Below, one piece after another: positions 25,856 through 35,437 of a stretch of 64,000 nucleotides of DNA (the stretch's first letter is position 1; each line of letters opens with the position of its first letter). The notes beneath the pieces were generated by a model. That model ran no database searches. It saw only the letters and a list, made by a program, of their open reading frames with translations, and was not told the DNA's origin. A program made the translations under genes and the position numbers. The DNA comes from Noviluteimonas sp052115395. GTDB taxonomy: Bacteria > Pseudomonadota > Gammaproteobacteria > Xanthomonadales > Xanthomonadaceae. The stretch lies in assembly GCA_052115395.1 (NCBI GenBank), contig JBFRGO010000001.1; one strand, written 5' to 3'.

Positions 25856-27403
25856 TCAGTACGACACGCCATCGCTCCACGCGCCGGGGGCCGGTGCGTG
25901 GGCGGCGGGCACGGCATCCCGGAGTTTCGCGATGACCTCCGGGGCAGACGCGATCGCGCTGTCGCCGCTTGCATGTTCGATGCTGCCCTGGACAACCGCG
26001 GCGCCGTAGATCGCAGCGCCGGCACGCAAGCGCAACGTTGCACTGCCGCCGGTCGCGGGATCGAGCACGTCTTCGCGGGCGCGCACGAAGACGATGCCGA
26101 ACACGCGTCCGCGCACGGCCAGCGCGCCATCGACGACAAGCACCACGGGCGCATCGGGCGCGCCGAGTTGATCGCCGGCGGCGATGTCGCAATTGGCCTG
26201 GCACCAGAGCAGACCGGAAAGATGCGATGGCCAGGGCCCCTGCAGAACCTGCTCGGGCCGCACCAGTGCGCTGGCCGCGGCGTCGCGCGGCACGACGCGC
26301 GCAGCGTGGCGGTAGAGGAAGGCCTCGTCGGCGGGAAGTTCGATCCGCCGCATCGAAGGCGCGACGAAGACCCGCATCGGCGTGCGCGATTCGCAAAACC
26401 CGTCGCCATCGATATCGCTGCGCGCTGAAACGCCGAACACCTGCGCGAACAAGTCGCACGGAAACTCGCCTGGCGCCACGTCGAGATTCACGCCCAGGGC
26501 ATTCGTGCCGTCGCTGCCATCGACATCGAGTACGTCGATGCCCTCGGGATCGGCGCTGTCGACCAGGCCGCCATCGACGGGACACCGGCAGTCATCGCAG
26601 ATCGCGACGCCGCCCTCCATCGTCGACGCACCGCCATCGAAGAACTCACCGGCGTGGCAGGTGTTCGCCGCGGATTTGTGGACGTTCCTCCGGCTCCACG
26701 CAGAGACCGGAAGGCCATCGCCACCGGCGTTCGCGTTGGCGACGACATGCAGCGGCGCGCGCAGGTCGATGTCGCCACTCGCCACCACCGGCGGCATCCG
26801 CTCATCCGGCGTGAACACGTCGGACCGCGCGAACGTCTGCGCCACCGTCGCACGCGCGCCCTCGTCCGGCAGTCGGCCGACGCCGACGAGGGTGTATTGC
26901 AGGTCGTTGCCTGCGTCGGCCGGACCGGTTGCACACCGCGCCGCATCATCCCGCGCCACGCGACACAACACAGCGCCCGCTCCGTGTGCGATGCGTTGGA
27001 ACGCACCCACCTGCGCGATCCGTCCCTCCTCCAACGGCAGCATGCGTGCGTCGAATGCATCGACCGCGCCATCGCCATCGCGATCGCCGCCGGGCTGCGT
27101 CCAGTAATACATCGCGGCACGCCGCGCGGCGTCGGTGATCGCGCCGCAGGGAAAGGCCTGCGCCAACTCGCTGCAGGGCATCCACTGCGGGCCGTGCGCC
27201 AATCGCGCCGGATCGGCGCGCAGCCAGGCGGCGCCCTGCGCGACGGCCGCTTCCGCGAGCTCGCCGACCACCCGCGCCCGCACGACGTTGCCGGATGCGC
27301 GTTGGTCGAACACGCCGACATGCAGCGTCAGCAAGGTCACGACACTCGCCAGCAACAGCACCACGATGGCCGCGACCAGCGCATTGCCTTCCGAAGGCCG
27401 CAT
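25856..27403 (-). CDS. PilX-like minor pilin, unusually long
   Basis: About 515 residues from ATG 27403. A hydrophobic N-terminal helix follows GNALVAAIVVLLLASVV, without Glu5, as is usual for PilX proteins. Those usually have about 200 residues; here an extra 300 carry Cys pairs (CDDCRC), an acidic DVDGSDG stretch and DIDGDGFCES, which resembles a calcium-binding loop (inference). The start is two bases past the PilW stop (TGAGATG), so it is translationally coupled. Probable role: minor pilin of the type IV pilus priming complex. Confidence 0.75.
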   Translation of the reverse strand: MRPSEGNALVAAIVVLLLASVVTLLTLHVGVFDQRASGNVVRARVVGELAEAAVAQGAAWLRADPARLAHGPQWMPCSELAQAFPCGAITDAARRAAMYYWTQPGGDRDGDGAVDAFDARMLPLEEGRIAQVGAFQRIAHGAGAVLCRVARDDAARCATGPADAGNDLQYTLVGVGRLPDEGARATVAQTFARSDVFTPDERMPPVVASGDIDLRAPLHVVANANAGGDGLPVSAWSRRNVHKSAANTCHAGEFFDGGASTMEGGVAICDDCRCPVDGGLVDSADPEGIDVLDVDGSDGTNALGVNLDVAPGEFPCDLFAQVFGVSARSDIDGDGFCESRTPMRVFVAPSMRRIELPADEAFLYRHAARVVPRDAAASALVRPEQVLQGPWPSHLSGLLWCQANCDIAAGDQLGAPDAPVVLVVDGALAVRGRVFGIVFVRAREDVLDPATGGSATLRLRAGAAIYGAAVVQGSIEHASGDSAIASAPEVIAKLRDAVPAAHAPAPGAWSDGVSY

Positions 27404-27404
27404 C

Positions 27405-27896
27405 TCAGCCGCCTCCGTTCGAACGCAGCGCCACAACATGCCGCAGCGTCGCTTCGCGGCCCGACAGGAACGCGGGTGGATCGCGCAGCGTCGCGGACAG
27501 GACGATCTCGACGCGACGATCGTTCACCGCCGCGTCGTGGACGAAACGCAGCGCGGTGACACGCACCGCATCGCTGCCGATGACCAAACCCGCGCCTGCG
27601 CAGTCGGCACCGGCACCACGGCGCACTTCGATCTTCCCCGCATGTTCGCGAATCGCGAGATCCGCGCCACGAAAGCATCCGGGGGCGACGTGCACCTCGG
27701 CGCCACCCGTGCGTCCCCGCCGCACCTCCGCCACGACGAACGACATCGTCGTCCGCAGTTCCTGCTGCAGGCGCGTCGCAAGTACCGTCTCGCTTCCGGC
27801 GCGCAGCAGTTGGAGGAAGAACCCAAGCGCGGCCGCAATCACCAGCAGCCCGAGCGCGAGCGCGACGAGCAGTTCCACCAGCGTGAAGCCGCGCAT
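27405..27896 (-). CDS. PilW-like type IV minor pilin
   Basis: A 163-residue prepilin: MRG|FTLVELLVALALGLLVIAAALGFF, with Glu5 and a long hydrophobic helix. The C-terminal domain has two Cys (GCFRG, ADCAG) likely to form a disulfide. The start overlaps the stop of the gspH gene (TGATG). PilW works with PilV, PilX and FimU to prime pilus assembly in the inner membrane. It is shorter than many PilW proteins. Confidence 0.85.
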   Translation of the reverse strand: MRGFTLVELLVALALGLLVIAAALGFFLQLLRAGSETVLATRLQQELRTTMSFVVAEVRRGRTGGAEVHVAPGCFRGADLAIREHAGKIEVRRGAGADCAGAGLVIGSDAVRVTALRFVHDAAVNDRRVEIVLSATLRDPPAFLSGREATLRHVVALRSNGGG

Positions 27897-28468
27897 CAGC
27901 ACGACCGCACCCCTGCGATCGCGTCACCATCGCTGCACACCGACGCATGGCCCAACGGCGAAACCACGATGCGCAACGCAAAGCGTCCGCTCCGCGACGC
28001 GAGCCGCACCGCCTCGCGCATCTCGCCGATGCGCATCCCCGTGCCACCCTCAAACGCAAACGCATCGACCGCCGAAGACGAGACAACCCCGGCGTAGGTC
28101 TGCGCGGACACCACCGCGCGCCGCCCCTCCACCACGCACCCATCGCCGGCAACACAGTCGCAAACATCGCCACCCGCCATCGGCATCCCGACCAGCGGCA
28201 ACGGTGCCTCGCGCGCGCCGGCGCACCACTGCGCGCCCAGCCCGGACATGCGCACCGAAACCGTGCGCGCCTGTTTGACCGACGCGAGCCTGGCCTCCGC
28301 GATGAGCGCGACCACTGCATCGGCGGCGCCGCGCAAACGTGTCTTCTCGAAATATGTCGTGAAGGCAGGCACCGCAACCATCGCAAGGATCGCGAAGACG
28401 GTCGTCGCCACGATGAGTTCGACCAGGGTGAAACCGGACGCCCGCCGGGCGCGCATGTACCGAGGCAT
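27896..28468 (-). CDS. GspH/FimT-family minor pilin (FimU-like)
   Basis: A 190-residue prepilin with leader ASG|FTLVELIVATTVFAILAMVAVPAF and Glu5. The C-terminal globular part has a Cys cluster (CDCVAGDGC) and a final Cys, typical of GspH/FimT. The start MPRYMRARR is preferred to the upstream GTG-type start at 28510. It is first in the minus-strand minor-pilin operon and divergent from the PilE-like gene. Confidence 0.85.
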   Translation of the reverse strand: MPRYMRARRASGFTLVELIVATTVFAILAMVAVPAFTTYFEKTRLRGAADAVVALIAEARLASVKQARTVSVRMSGLGAQWCAGAREAPLPLVGMPMAGGDVCDCVAGDGCVVEGRRAVVSAQTYAGVVSSSAVDAFAFEGGTGMRIGEMREAVRLASRSGRFALRIVVSPLGHASVCSDGDAIAGVRSC

Positions 28469-28630
28469 CCGTGCCTCCTCCGTGTTGTCCACTGCGCTCC
28501 GGTGTAGCACGGCGTTCCGGCGCGCGATCCAGCGCAGACCGACGAGCGGGAACGGATGGGGGTCCCAACGGTTCCGGCCCCGTGAATGCCCAGGCGTAGC
28601 ATCCTTCGAGGGTTAGGAAGGAGTGCACGA

Positions 28631-29074
28631 ATGCGTCGCCAGATCGGCTTCACATTGATCGAACTGATGGTCGTCGTCGCCGTCGTCGCGATCCTCGCGC
28701 TGATCGCGCTGCCGATGTACGGCGAACAATCGCGCAAGGGCAAACGCGCCGAAGCCGCGCAGGCCCTGGGCGACTTCCAGTTGCGCCAGGAAAGTTTCCG
28801 CGCCGATCACCCGACCTACGGCGACACGACGTCCAACTCCACCGCCACCAACGTGCTCGGCAGCGTGGCGAATGTCACGACCTACAACACCGGCCTGAAG
28901 TACTACACGGTGAGCGTGTCCGGGAACACGGCCACCGGCTACACGCTCACAGCCACGCGCAAGGGCGAGATGACCAACGACCCGAAGTGCGGCAACTTCA
29001 CGATGACGATGGTCTCGGGCGTCGTCACCAAGGGCGTCAGCACCGGCGACGCCGATTACTGCTGGCGCAAGTAG
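28631..29074 (+). CDS. pilE: PilE-like type IV minor pilin
   Basis: A 147-residue prepilin: MRRQIG|FTLIELMVVVAVVAILALIALP, then GKRAEAAQALGDFQLRQESFRADHPTYG, the classic PilE start of the globular domain. A C-terminal Cys pair (KCGNF...DYCW) forms the D-region loop. GGAGG-type ribosome binding sequence (AAGGAG) lies 8 nt before ATG 28631. It is divergent from the gspH-pilW-pilX-pilV genes. In Xanthomonadaceae pilE closes the minor-pilin cluster after pilY1; pilY1 is missing here. Confidence 0.85.
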   Translation: MRRQIGFTLIELMVVVAVVAILALIALPMYGEQSRKGKRAEAAQALGDFQLRQESFRADHPTYGDTTSNSTATNVLGSVANVTTYNTGLKYYTVSVSGNTATGYTLTATRKGEMTNDPKCGNFTMTMVSGVVTKGVSTGDADYCWRK

Positions 29075-29075
29075 T

Positions 29076-30449
29076 TCAGGTCACCACGCGGTAGCACGGC
29101 CGATATTCGCCGGCGATCTTCATGCGCCGCTGCTCGACGAAGGCGCGCAACAAGGCATCCAGCGCTTCCATCATGTCGCGGTCGCCGTGGATCTCGAACG
29201 GCCCGCGCTCCTCGATCCGCCGCAAGCCCTCTTCCTTGACGTTGCCCGCCACGATCCCGGAGAACGCACGCCGCAAATCCGCGGCGAGTTCATGCGGCTT
29301 GCGCCCATGGTGCAGATCCAGCGCGGCCATCGCCTCGTGCGTCGGCACGAACGGCTTCTGGAATGCCAGCGGTACATGCATCGCCCAGTTGAAGAAGAAC
29401 GAATCCTTCTGCGCGATCCGATGATCCTTCACCTTGCGCACGCCGGAGGCCATCCGCTTGGCCACCTTGCCCGGATCCCCGACGATGATCTCGTAACGCG
29501 CACGCGCCGCGTCGCCGAGCGTCAAGCGCAGGAACTGATCGATCTGCTCGAAATACGGCGCCGACGCCGTCGGCCCCGTGAGAATCAGCGGGAACGGCAA
29601 CTCCGCGTTCTCCTCGCGCAACAAAATGCCGAGCAGGTACAGGATCTCCTCCGCCGTCCCCACGCCACCCGGGAACACGATGATCCCGTGCCCCATGCGC
29701 ACGAACGCTTCGAGACGCTTCTCGATGTCCGGCATGATCACCAGGTGGTTGACGATCGGATTCGGCGATTCGGCCGCGATGATCCCCGGCTCGGTGATGC
29801 CGATGTAACGCATCGTGCGACGGCGCTGCTTCGCATGCGCGATCGTCGCGCCTTTCATCGGCCCCTTCATCGCACCCGGGCCGCAGCCCGTGCAGATGTC
29901 CAGGCCGCGCAGGCCCAACTCGTAGCCGACCTGCTTGGTGTACAGATATTCGTCGCGGCCGATCGAATGGCCGCCCCAACACACGACGAGGTTGGGTTCG
30001 GCCGGATGCAACACACGCGCGTTGCGCAGCAGGCCGAAGACTGCGTCGGTGATGGCATCGCCGGTGTCGAGGTCGCGTTCGTTGAGTTCGATCGCGGTGT
30101 ACGCAAGATCGCGCACGACGGCGAACAACAACTCCGCCACGCCGCGGATGATCTCGCCATCGACGAAAGCGATCGCCGGGGCGTGGTGCAGATCGATGCG
30201 CACGCCGCGGTCCTGCTGCAGCACCTGGATGTCGAAGTCCGGATACAGCTCCTGCGCCGCGCGCGGATCGTCGGTGGCGCTGCCGCTGGTGAGCACGGCG
30301 AGCGCGCAACGGCGCAACAGGTCGTGCATGCCGCCGGAAGAGGCGTCGCGCAGGCGCGCGACTTCGGCGCGCGAAAGGACATCCAGGCCGCCGCGCGGAT
30401 AGATGCGCGCATTGACGGTGGGAAGCAGGCTGGTCGTTTCGTCGTTCAT
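29076..30449 (-). CDS. ppnN: Nucleotide 5'-monophosphate nucleosidase PpnN
   Basis: About 457 residues; start ATG 30449. The LOG-type Rossmann core shows GCGPGAMKGPMKGA and FPGGVGTAEEILYLLGIL, the PGGxGTxxE signature of nucleotide-phosphate cleavage. The N-terminal and C-terminal extra domains match PpnN (YgdH), which removes the base from purine and pyrimidine monophosphates and is controlled by (p)ppGpp in E. coli. It is convergent with pilE, only 1 bp apart. Confidence 0.92.
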   Translation of the reverse strand: MNDETTSLLPTVNARIYPRGGLDVLSRAEVARLRDASSGGMHDLLRRCALAVLTSGSATDDPRAAQELYPDFDIQVLQQDRGVRIDLHHAPAIAFVDGEIIRGVAELLFAVVRDLAYTAIELNERDLDTGDAITDAVFGLLRNARVLHPAEPNLVVCWGGHSIGRDEYLYTKQVGYELGLRGLDICTGCGPGAMKGPMKGATIAHAKQRRRTMRYIGITEPGIIAAESPNPIVNHLVIMPDIEKRLEAFVRMGHGIIVFPGGVGTAEEILYLLGILLREENAELPFPLILTGPTASAPYFEQIDQFLRLTLGDAARARYEIIVGDPGKVAKRMASGVRKVKDHRIAQKDSFFFNWAMHVPLAFQKPFVPTHEAMAALDLHHGRKPHELAADLRRAFSGIVAGNVKEEGLRRIEERGPFEIHGDRDMMEALDALLRAFVEQRRMKIAGEYRPCYRVVT

Positions 30450-30465
30450 GCACAAAGGGTAGCGC

Positions 30466-30502
30466 AAAACGGGAAACGGCCGGGTTTCCCCGGCCGTTTC
30501 CT
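30466..30502 (-). terminator. Intrinsic terminator of the TonB-receptor gene
   Basis: A perfect 13-bp stem (GGAAACGGCCGGG with CCCGGCCGTTTCC, 30472-30501) with a 4-nt loop is followed on the minus strand by CGUUUUG. It lies between the receptor stop (30532) and the ppnN start. Confidence 0.65.
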
Positions 30503-30531
30503 TTGTCGCTGTGTCGCTTGCGGCTAGCCGA

Positions 30532-33500
30532 TCAGAACTCGTAGCGCAGGGTCACGTTGGCGGCCCAACGCTGCGAGGGCGTGAAGCTCTCGTTGACCGG
30601 CAGCGCGGTCGGCGCGTAGTTGCCGTTGGCATCCAGGTACGGGCGGATGTCGTACTCGTACTTGCCGTTCTGCACATCCGACACGTTGGCGAGCGTGCGC
30701 TCCAGCGGGAAGCTGGCGCGGTGCTCGACACCCCAATCCTTGTTGAGCAGGTTGAGGAAGTTGAAGATGTCGAGGCGGATCTCACCCTTGTGGCCTTCGC
30801 CGAAGCCCGGGATTTCCTGCGCGAACGACAGGTCGAGCTGGTTCACCCACGGGGCGCGGCCTTCGTTGCGGTCGAAGATGCCGCCCTGCTGGCGCACGAG
30901 CTGGTCGTTGTTCGCGATGTAGCGGAAGAACGAATCGATCGAGGCCTGGCTGGTGCCCTGCACGAAGGTGACGTCGTCGCGGTTGACCGGGATGTAGGCC
31001 AGGTCGCGGAACGAGGAGTCGCCGTTCACGTCGTTGCCGAACACCCAGCTGTACGGCGCGCCGGAGTGGCCGTCGTACAACGCCGAGAACTTCGTCTTGT
31101 ACTCGCCGAAGTACGCGTGTTCCCACGCGAAGGTGGCGAGCAGGCGCTGCGGGATCGAGTAGTTCGACGTGGCCAGGTAGTCGTCGTTCGGGTTGATCCA
31201 GTCGCGGTTGCCGTAGGAGCTGCTGGCGACCGAGCTGGTGCCCGGGTTGACTTCCTTGGCATCGGACAGCGTGTACGACACCGACGCCGACCAGTCGTTC
31301 GCGAAGGGCTTGCGCCACTGGAACGTCAGGTTGTCGGCATACCCCTTGTCGGTGTTGGTCAGCAGGATGTTCTGGCCGAACGACGGGTTGGCGTTGAAGC
31401 GCGCCGGGTTGTTGCCGCTGGTGCCGGTGGTCGTGCCGTTCGGGTTCTGCTGGTAGGCCAGGCGGCCGTCAGGCAGGACGCCGGTCGGCGCACCGAGGTT
31501 GATGTTGTCGTACTTGATGCCCTTGATCGTGTCGATGTGCTGCGCTTCGACCGTGAACACCGAATCCAGGAACGGCAGCTGGTAGTCGTAGCCCAGCGTG
31601 TACTTGGCGACGGTCGGCAGCTGGAAGTCCGGATCCACGAGCGCGAGCGACATCGTCGAGCGGCCCAGGCCCGGGTCGGTCGCCGCGGTGCCCGGCGGCG
31701 TCTGCGTCGAACCATTCGGGTTGAACGGCAGGGTCGGGTCGAACGTGCCGATGTCGTAGGTCGACACGGCGACGCCGTTGTTCGAGAACGGGTTGCCGAG
31801 CCACACGGCCGGGGTGTTGGAAACGAACACGCCCGCGCCGCCGCGGATCTGCGACTTGTCGTCGATCATGAAGTTGAACGACGCACGCGGCTGGAAGACG
31901 TCGTTGCCGTCGATCGTGCCCTGGTTGCTGTAGCCGTAACCGCCGACCGCTGCATTCGGATTGCCGGGGTTGTTGCGCAGGCCGCAGGGGCCGAGGTCGA
32001 CTTGCGTCTGGCCCGCCGGGAGGCCCGGGGCCGCGGCGAAGCAGGGGTTGAACGTCGGGGTGTCGTTGATCTGCGGGATGTCGTAACGCAGGCCGTACTG
32101 CACCGACAGGCGATCGTTGACCTGCCAGGTGTCCTGCAGGAAGAAGCCGTACTGCCGGCTCGTCAGCACCGCGGCGACGTTGTTGAGGTCGTAACCCGGC
32201 GCCGGCGTGGCGAGCTGGTAACGATTCCACGTGCCATCGATGAAGGCCTGCAGGCCGTTGAACTCGTACGCGCCGTTGTAGTTCTGCAGGAACAGGTTGT
32301 AGAGCTCGTCGCTCTGGTAGTCCACGCCGCCCTTGATGACGTGGTCGCCGAGGTACCAGCTACCGGCGAAGTACGCGTTCCACGTCTTGACGTTCAAACG
32401 GTTGGCGTGGGTCGGCGGTTCGGTGCCGAGGAAGATGCCCGGGCCGCTGCTGCTGGTGCCGGTGCGCACGAGCACCGACGGCTGGTGGCCGCCGACCATC
32501 GGGTCGCGGTCCTGGTTGAATTCGCTGTAGGCCACCGAGGTTTCGGTGCTGAAGCTGTCCGCCCAGTCGTCGTAGAAGCTCAGCGCGTAGCTGGTCGACT
32601 TCTTGTCGAGCGTGTACCAGTTCGACGACAGCGCCAGGCGCGGCGAAGAACCGGTGACCGTGCCGTTGATGACGATCGGTTCGAATTCCTTCGTCTGACT
32701 CAGGCGCAGGCTGGCGCGGTGCGCGTCGCTGATGTTCCAGTCCAGCTTGACCAGGCCACGCTTGGTGTCCATGTCCGGCGCCTGGCCGTTGTCGCCGGGG
32801 GTCATGCCCTTGGCGGTGGCGGTGGCGATGACGTTGTTGATGAAGTCCTGCGAGATGCCGGGGACCTTCAGCGTCGCGCTGGATTCGGCCGGGCCGGTGA
32901 TCGAGCCGATGCCGTCCTTCTTCTGCTTCTCGAGCGAGACGAAGAAGAACAGCTTGTCCTTCATGATCGGGCCGCCGAGCGTCAGGCCGAGCGTGCGGTC
33001 CTTGTCGTAGCCTTCCCAACCCTTGCCCGACGCGTTCTCGCCGATCATGCTCGCCGCGTTCTGGTACACGAAGTACGCCGAACCGTGCAGGTCGTTGGTG
33101 CCCGACTTGGTGACGGCGTTGATCGTCGCGCCCACGCCGCGGCGCGTGGCCACGTCGTAGTTGGCGGTGGAGATGTTGTATTCCTGGATCGCGTCCTGCG
33201 AGATCGGCGTGCCCTTGGTCGGCAGGCCGTTGTCGTTCAGGCCGAAGGGGTCGCCGGCGTTGACGGTGTCGACGGTGATGCTGTTGTAGCGGAAGTTCTG
33301 GCCGTTGGCCGAGAACGCGCCGCGGTCGCGGTCGGTGATGACTACGCGGGGATCGGCGCGCACGACGTTCTGGATCGAACGGTCGGGGGCCGGCATGCGG
33401 TCCATGTCTTCGCGCGACAGGCGCGTGGCGATGCCCTTGTTGTCGGGCTGGATGACCGAAGCGCCGGTGACCGTGACGGCGGCCAGTTCCTGCGGCGCGA

Positions 33501-33840
33501 TCGACAGGTCGACCTGCGAGACCTTGTCCAGGCCGAGGTAGACGTTCTGCTGCGACTGCGTGCCGGCATCGGCCTTGTTGACCGTCACCGTGTACGGGCC
33601 GCCGACGCGCAGGCCGCGCGCTGCGTAACGACCGTTCGCGTCGGTCACGGCCTTGCTGACGGTGCCCGACTCGGCGTGCACGATCGTCACTTCGGCGCCC
33701 GCGACGGGCTGGCCGGAACCATCGACAACGCGGCCGCCGACACCGGCGGACGTGCTCTGTGCGAACACGGGCGCGGCAGCGAGCGCCGCGATCAGCGCAA
33801 CCGACAGCTTCGACAGCCGGACGCGATTTCGATCAGTCAT
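30532..33840 (-). CDS. TonB-dependent receptor, Oar-like, with carboxypeptidase-regulatory domain
   Basis: 1102 residues. A signal peptide (about 1-27, ending VFA-Q) is followed by a carboxypeptidase-regulatory-like beta-sandwich (about 32-110: GGRVVDGSGQPVAGAEVTIV), a plug domain (about 120-240) and a long outer-membrane beta-barrel ending with aromatic F, the Bam signal. Such Oar/CarbpepD-plug receptors are numerous in Lysobacter and Xanthomonas and take up unknown, often peptide or glycan, substrates. AAGGTGA lies before the ATG. It is alone, with a terminator after it. Confidence 0.92.
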   Translation of the reverse strand: MTDRNRVRLSKLSVALIAALAAAPVFAQSTSAGVGGRVVDGSGQPVAGAEVTIVHAESGTVSKAVTDANGRYAARGLRVGGPYTVTVNKADAGTQSQQNVYLGLDKVSQVDLSIAPQELAAVTVTGASVIQPDNKGIATRLSREDMDRMPAPDRSIQNVVRADPRVVITDRDRGAFSANGQNFRYNSITVDTVNAGDPFGLNDNGLPTKGTPISQDAIQEYNISTANYDVATRRGVGATINAVTKSGTNDLHGSAYFVYQNAASMIGENASGKGWEGYDKDRTLGLTLGGPIMKDKLFFFVSLEKQKKDGIGSITGPAESSATLKVPGISQDFINNVIATATAKGMTPGDNGQAPDMDTKRGLVKLDWNISDAHRASLRLSQTKEFEPIVINGTVTGSSPRLALSSNWYTLDKKSTSYALSFYDDWADSFSTETSVAYSEFNQDRDPMVGGHQPSVLVRTGTSSSGPGIFLGTEPPTHANRLNVKTWNAYFAGSWYLGDHVIKGGVDYQSDELYNLFLQNYNGAYEFNGLQAFIDGTWNRYQLATPAPGYDLNNVAAVLTSRQYGFFLQDTWQVNDRLSVQYGLRYDIPQINDTPTFNPCFAAAPGLPAGQTQVDLGPCGLRNNPGNPNAAVGGYGYSNQGTIDGNDVFQPRASFNFMIDDKSQIRGGAGVFVSNTPAVWLGNPFSNNGVAVSTYDIGTFDPTLPFNPNGSTQTPPGTAATDPGLGRSTMSLALVDPDFQLPTVAKYTLGYDYQLPFLDSVFTVEAQHIDTIKGIKYDNINLGAPTGVLPDGRLAYQQNPNGTTTGTSGNNPARFNANPSFGQNILLTNTDKGYADNLTFQWRKPFANDWSASVSYTLSDAKEVNPGTSSVASSSYGNRDWINPNDDYLATSNYSIPQRLLATFAWEHAYFGEYKTKFSALYDGHSGAPYSWVFGNDVNGDSSFRDLAYIPVNRDDVTFVQGTSQASIDSFFRYIANNDQLVRQQGGIFDRNEGRAPWVNQLDLSFAQEIPGFGEGHKGEIRLDIFNFLNLLNKDWGVEHRASFPLERTLANVSDVQNGKYEYDIRPYLDANGNYAPTALPVNESFTPSQRWAANVTLRYEF

Positions 33841-34088
33841 CTTGGATCACCTTGGATGGGAGTGTTTTCGAACAGACGCAGCCTCACGCCCGCATGTCCG
33901 TATGCGGTGGCTTGAGACCGAACAATGGGTGTGTCCCCGCCCGCTGCGCTGCGCGCTTGGGCTAACGACAGTTTAACACCATAGGTCCCGCCGATGACCG
34001 GGAAATGACGGCTGCGGGACGGTGTCGGCGAGGCCCAGCCTGGCTGAATCCTTCAGGGAAGCGCGGCTCGCGAAGGCCGCGCCGGGGG

Positions 34089-34694
34089 TCATGCCCCCGG
34101 GGAAATCGTGCTCGTCAGATAGGTGCCCAGCCCGTCGAGGAACATCTGCACGGAGATCGCCACGAGCAGCATGCCCATCAGGCGTTCGACCGCGATCAGC
34201 ACGCGCGTGCCGAGGAAGCGATAAAGCACCGTGGCCGAGAACAGGATCACGGCCGTTGCGCCCCACGCGATCATCAGGGCCAGGCTCCATTCGGCCAGGC
34301 GTTCGGGCTCGTTGCTGCCCATCAGCATCACCGCGGCCATGCCCGAAGGACCGGCGACCAGCGGAATCGCCATCGGCACGATGAAGGGTTCACCGCCCGG
34401 CAGATCGCCCATCAGGCCTTCGGGAGGCGGGAAGATCATGCGCAGGCCGATCAGGAACAGCACGATGCCGCCGGCGATGGACACCGACTCCTGGCGCAGG
34501 TGCATCAGGTCGAGCGCGTACTTGCCGCCCCACAGGAACAGCATCAGCACGACCAGCGCGATCAGCAGTTCGCGAATCAGCACCCAGCGCCGGCGCGCGG
34601 GCGCCAGCGGCTTGAGCAGCCCGAGGAAGACCGGGATGTTCCCGAGCGGATCGAGGATCAGGAACAGCAGCAGCGCGGCCGATGCGATCGTCAT
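34089..34694 (-). CDS. MarC-family integral membrane protein
   Basis: A 201-residue membrane protein with about six helices; the MTIASAALLLFLILDPLGNIPVF start is typical of MarC/UPF0056, where NP-type motifs recur (DPLGNIP, PMAIPLVAGPS). The function of the family is unknown; an early link to antibiotic resistance was withdrawn. ATG 34694 overlaps the stop of the SDR gene (ATGA), so translation is coupled in grxD-SDR-marC. Confidence 0.9.
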   Translation of the reverse strand: MTIASAALLLFLILDPLGNIPVFLGLLKPLAPARRRWVLIRELLIALVVLMLFLWGGKYALDLMHLRQESVSIAGGIVLFLIGLRMIFPPPEGLMGDLPGGEPFIVPMAIPLVAGPSGMAAVMLMGSNEPERLAEWSLALMIAWGATAVILFSATVLYRFLGTRVLIAVERLMGMLLVAISVQMFLDGLGTYLTSTISPGA

Positions 34695-35437
34695 TCGAGC
34701 GAACCGGTGGCGCCCTGCGCGATCTCGCCGTTGAACGCGGCGCCGCGCGGCGACAGCAGTTCGACGCAGGCCTGCGCGGCGAATGCGGGATCGCGTGCAT
34801 CGCGATCCATGTCGTCGACGAAGGCCTTCGCGCGCAAGCCGGTGCGCATCGGGCCTGGTTGCAGGCCGGCGACGCGGATGGGCGAGTTCGCGAGTTCCGC
34901 ATGCAGCATCGACACCAGGCCGACGCGCGCATGTTGCGCCAGACCGTAGGCGCCCCAGTAGGCGCTCGACACGCGCTCCAGATCGTCGACGACGAACACC
35001 ACCGACGCATCGCGCGACTTGCGCAGCACCGGCAGGCACGCCTGCGTGAGCCACGCCGGCGCGGTGACGTTGACGTGCATCGCGCGTGCGAACGCCGCCG
35101 GCTCGGTGTGCTCGACCGGCGTCAGCCCACGAAAATCGGCGGCGCAATGCAGGATTCCGTCCAGGTGCCCGTAGGCATCGTCGACGCGGTGGGCGAGCTC
35201 GGCGAAATCATCCGGCGAGGCGCCTTCCAGATCGAGCGGATATAGCACCGGCGGCTTGGCGATCGCGGCGATCGCATCGTGCAGCTTTTCCAGCTGGCGC
35301 ACGTTGCGGCCGAGCAGCACCACGGTGGCGCCGGCTTGCGCGCAGGCCTTGGAGGCCGCGCTGCCGAGCCCGCCGAGCGCGCCCGTCACCAGGACGATGC
35401 GCCCGGCGAGCGGGGCGTGGTCGGTGGGGAAACTCAC
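34691..35437 (-). CDS. Short-chain dehydrogenase/reductase (YciK-like)
   Basis: About 248 residues from a GTG at 35437 that overlaps the grxD stop (GTGA). The SDR Rossmann fold is visible: VTGALGGLGSAA cofactor loop (TGxxxGxG), HCAAD for NNAG, and YGLAQHARV as the catalytic YxxxK-like site, where the Lys is replaced by His. Closest by feel to YciK-type oxidoreductases. The unusual catalytic segment may lower or alter activity. An open frame upstream to 35677 is not used. Confidence 0.8.
   Translation of the reverse strand: MSFPTDHAPLAGRIVLVTGALGGLGSAASKACAQAGATVVLLGRNVRQLEKLHDAIAAIAKPPVLYPLDLEGASPDDFAELAHRVDDAYGHLDGILHCAADFRGLTPVEHTEPAAFARAMHVNVTAPAWLTQACLPVLRKSRDASVVFVVDDLERVSSAYWGAYGLAQHARVGLVSMLHAELANSPIRVAGLQPGPMRTGLRAKAFVDDMDRDARDPAFAAQACVELLSPRGAAFNGEIAQGATGSLE

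Noticed and set aside
30511..33915. A 1134-codon plus frame opposite the TonB receptor
   Set aside because: Antisense shadow; the receptor has a signal peptide, plug, barrel and terminal Phe.
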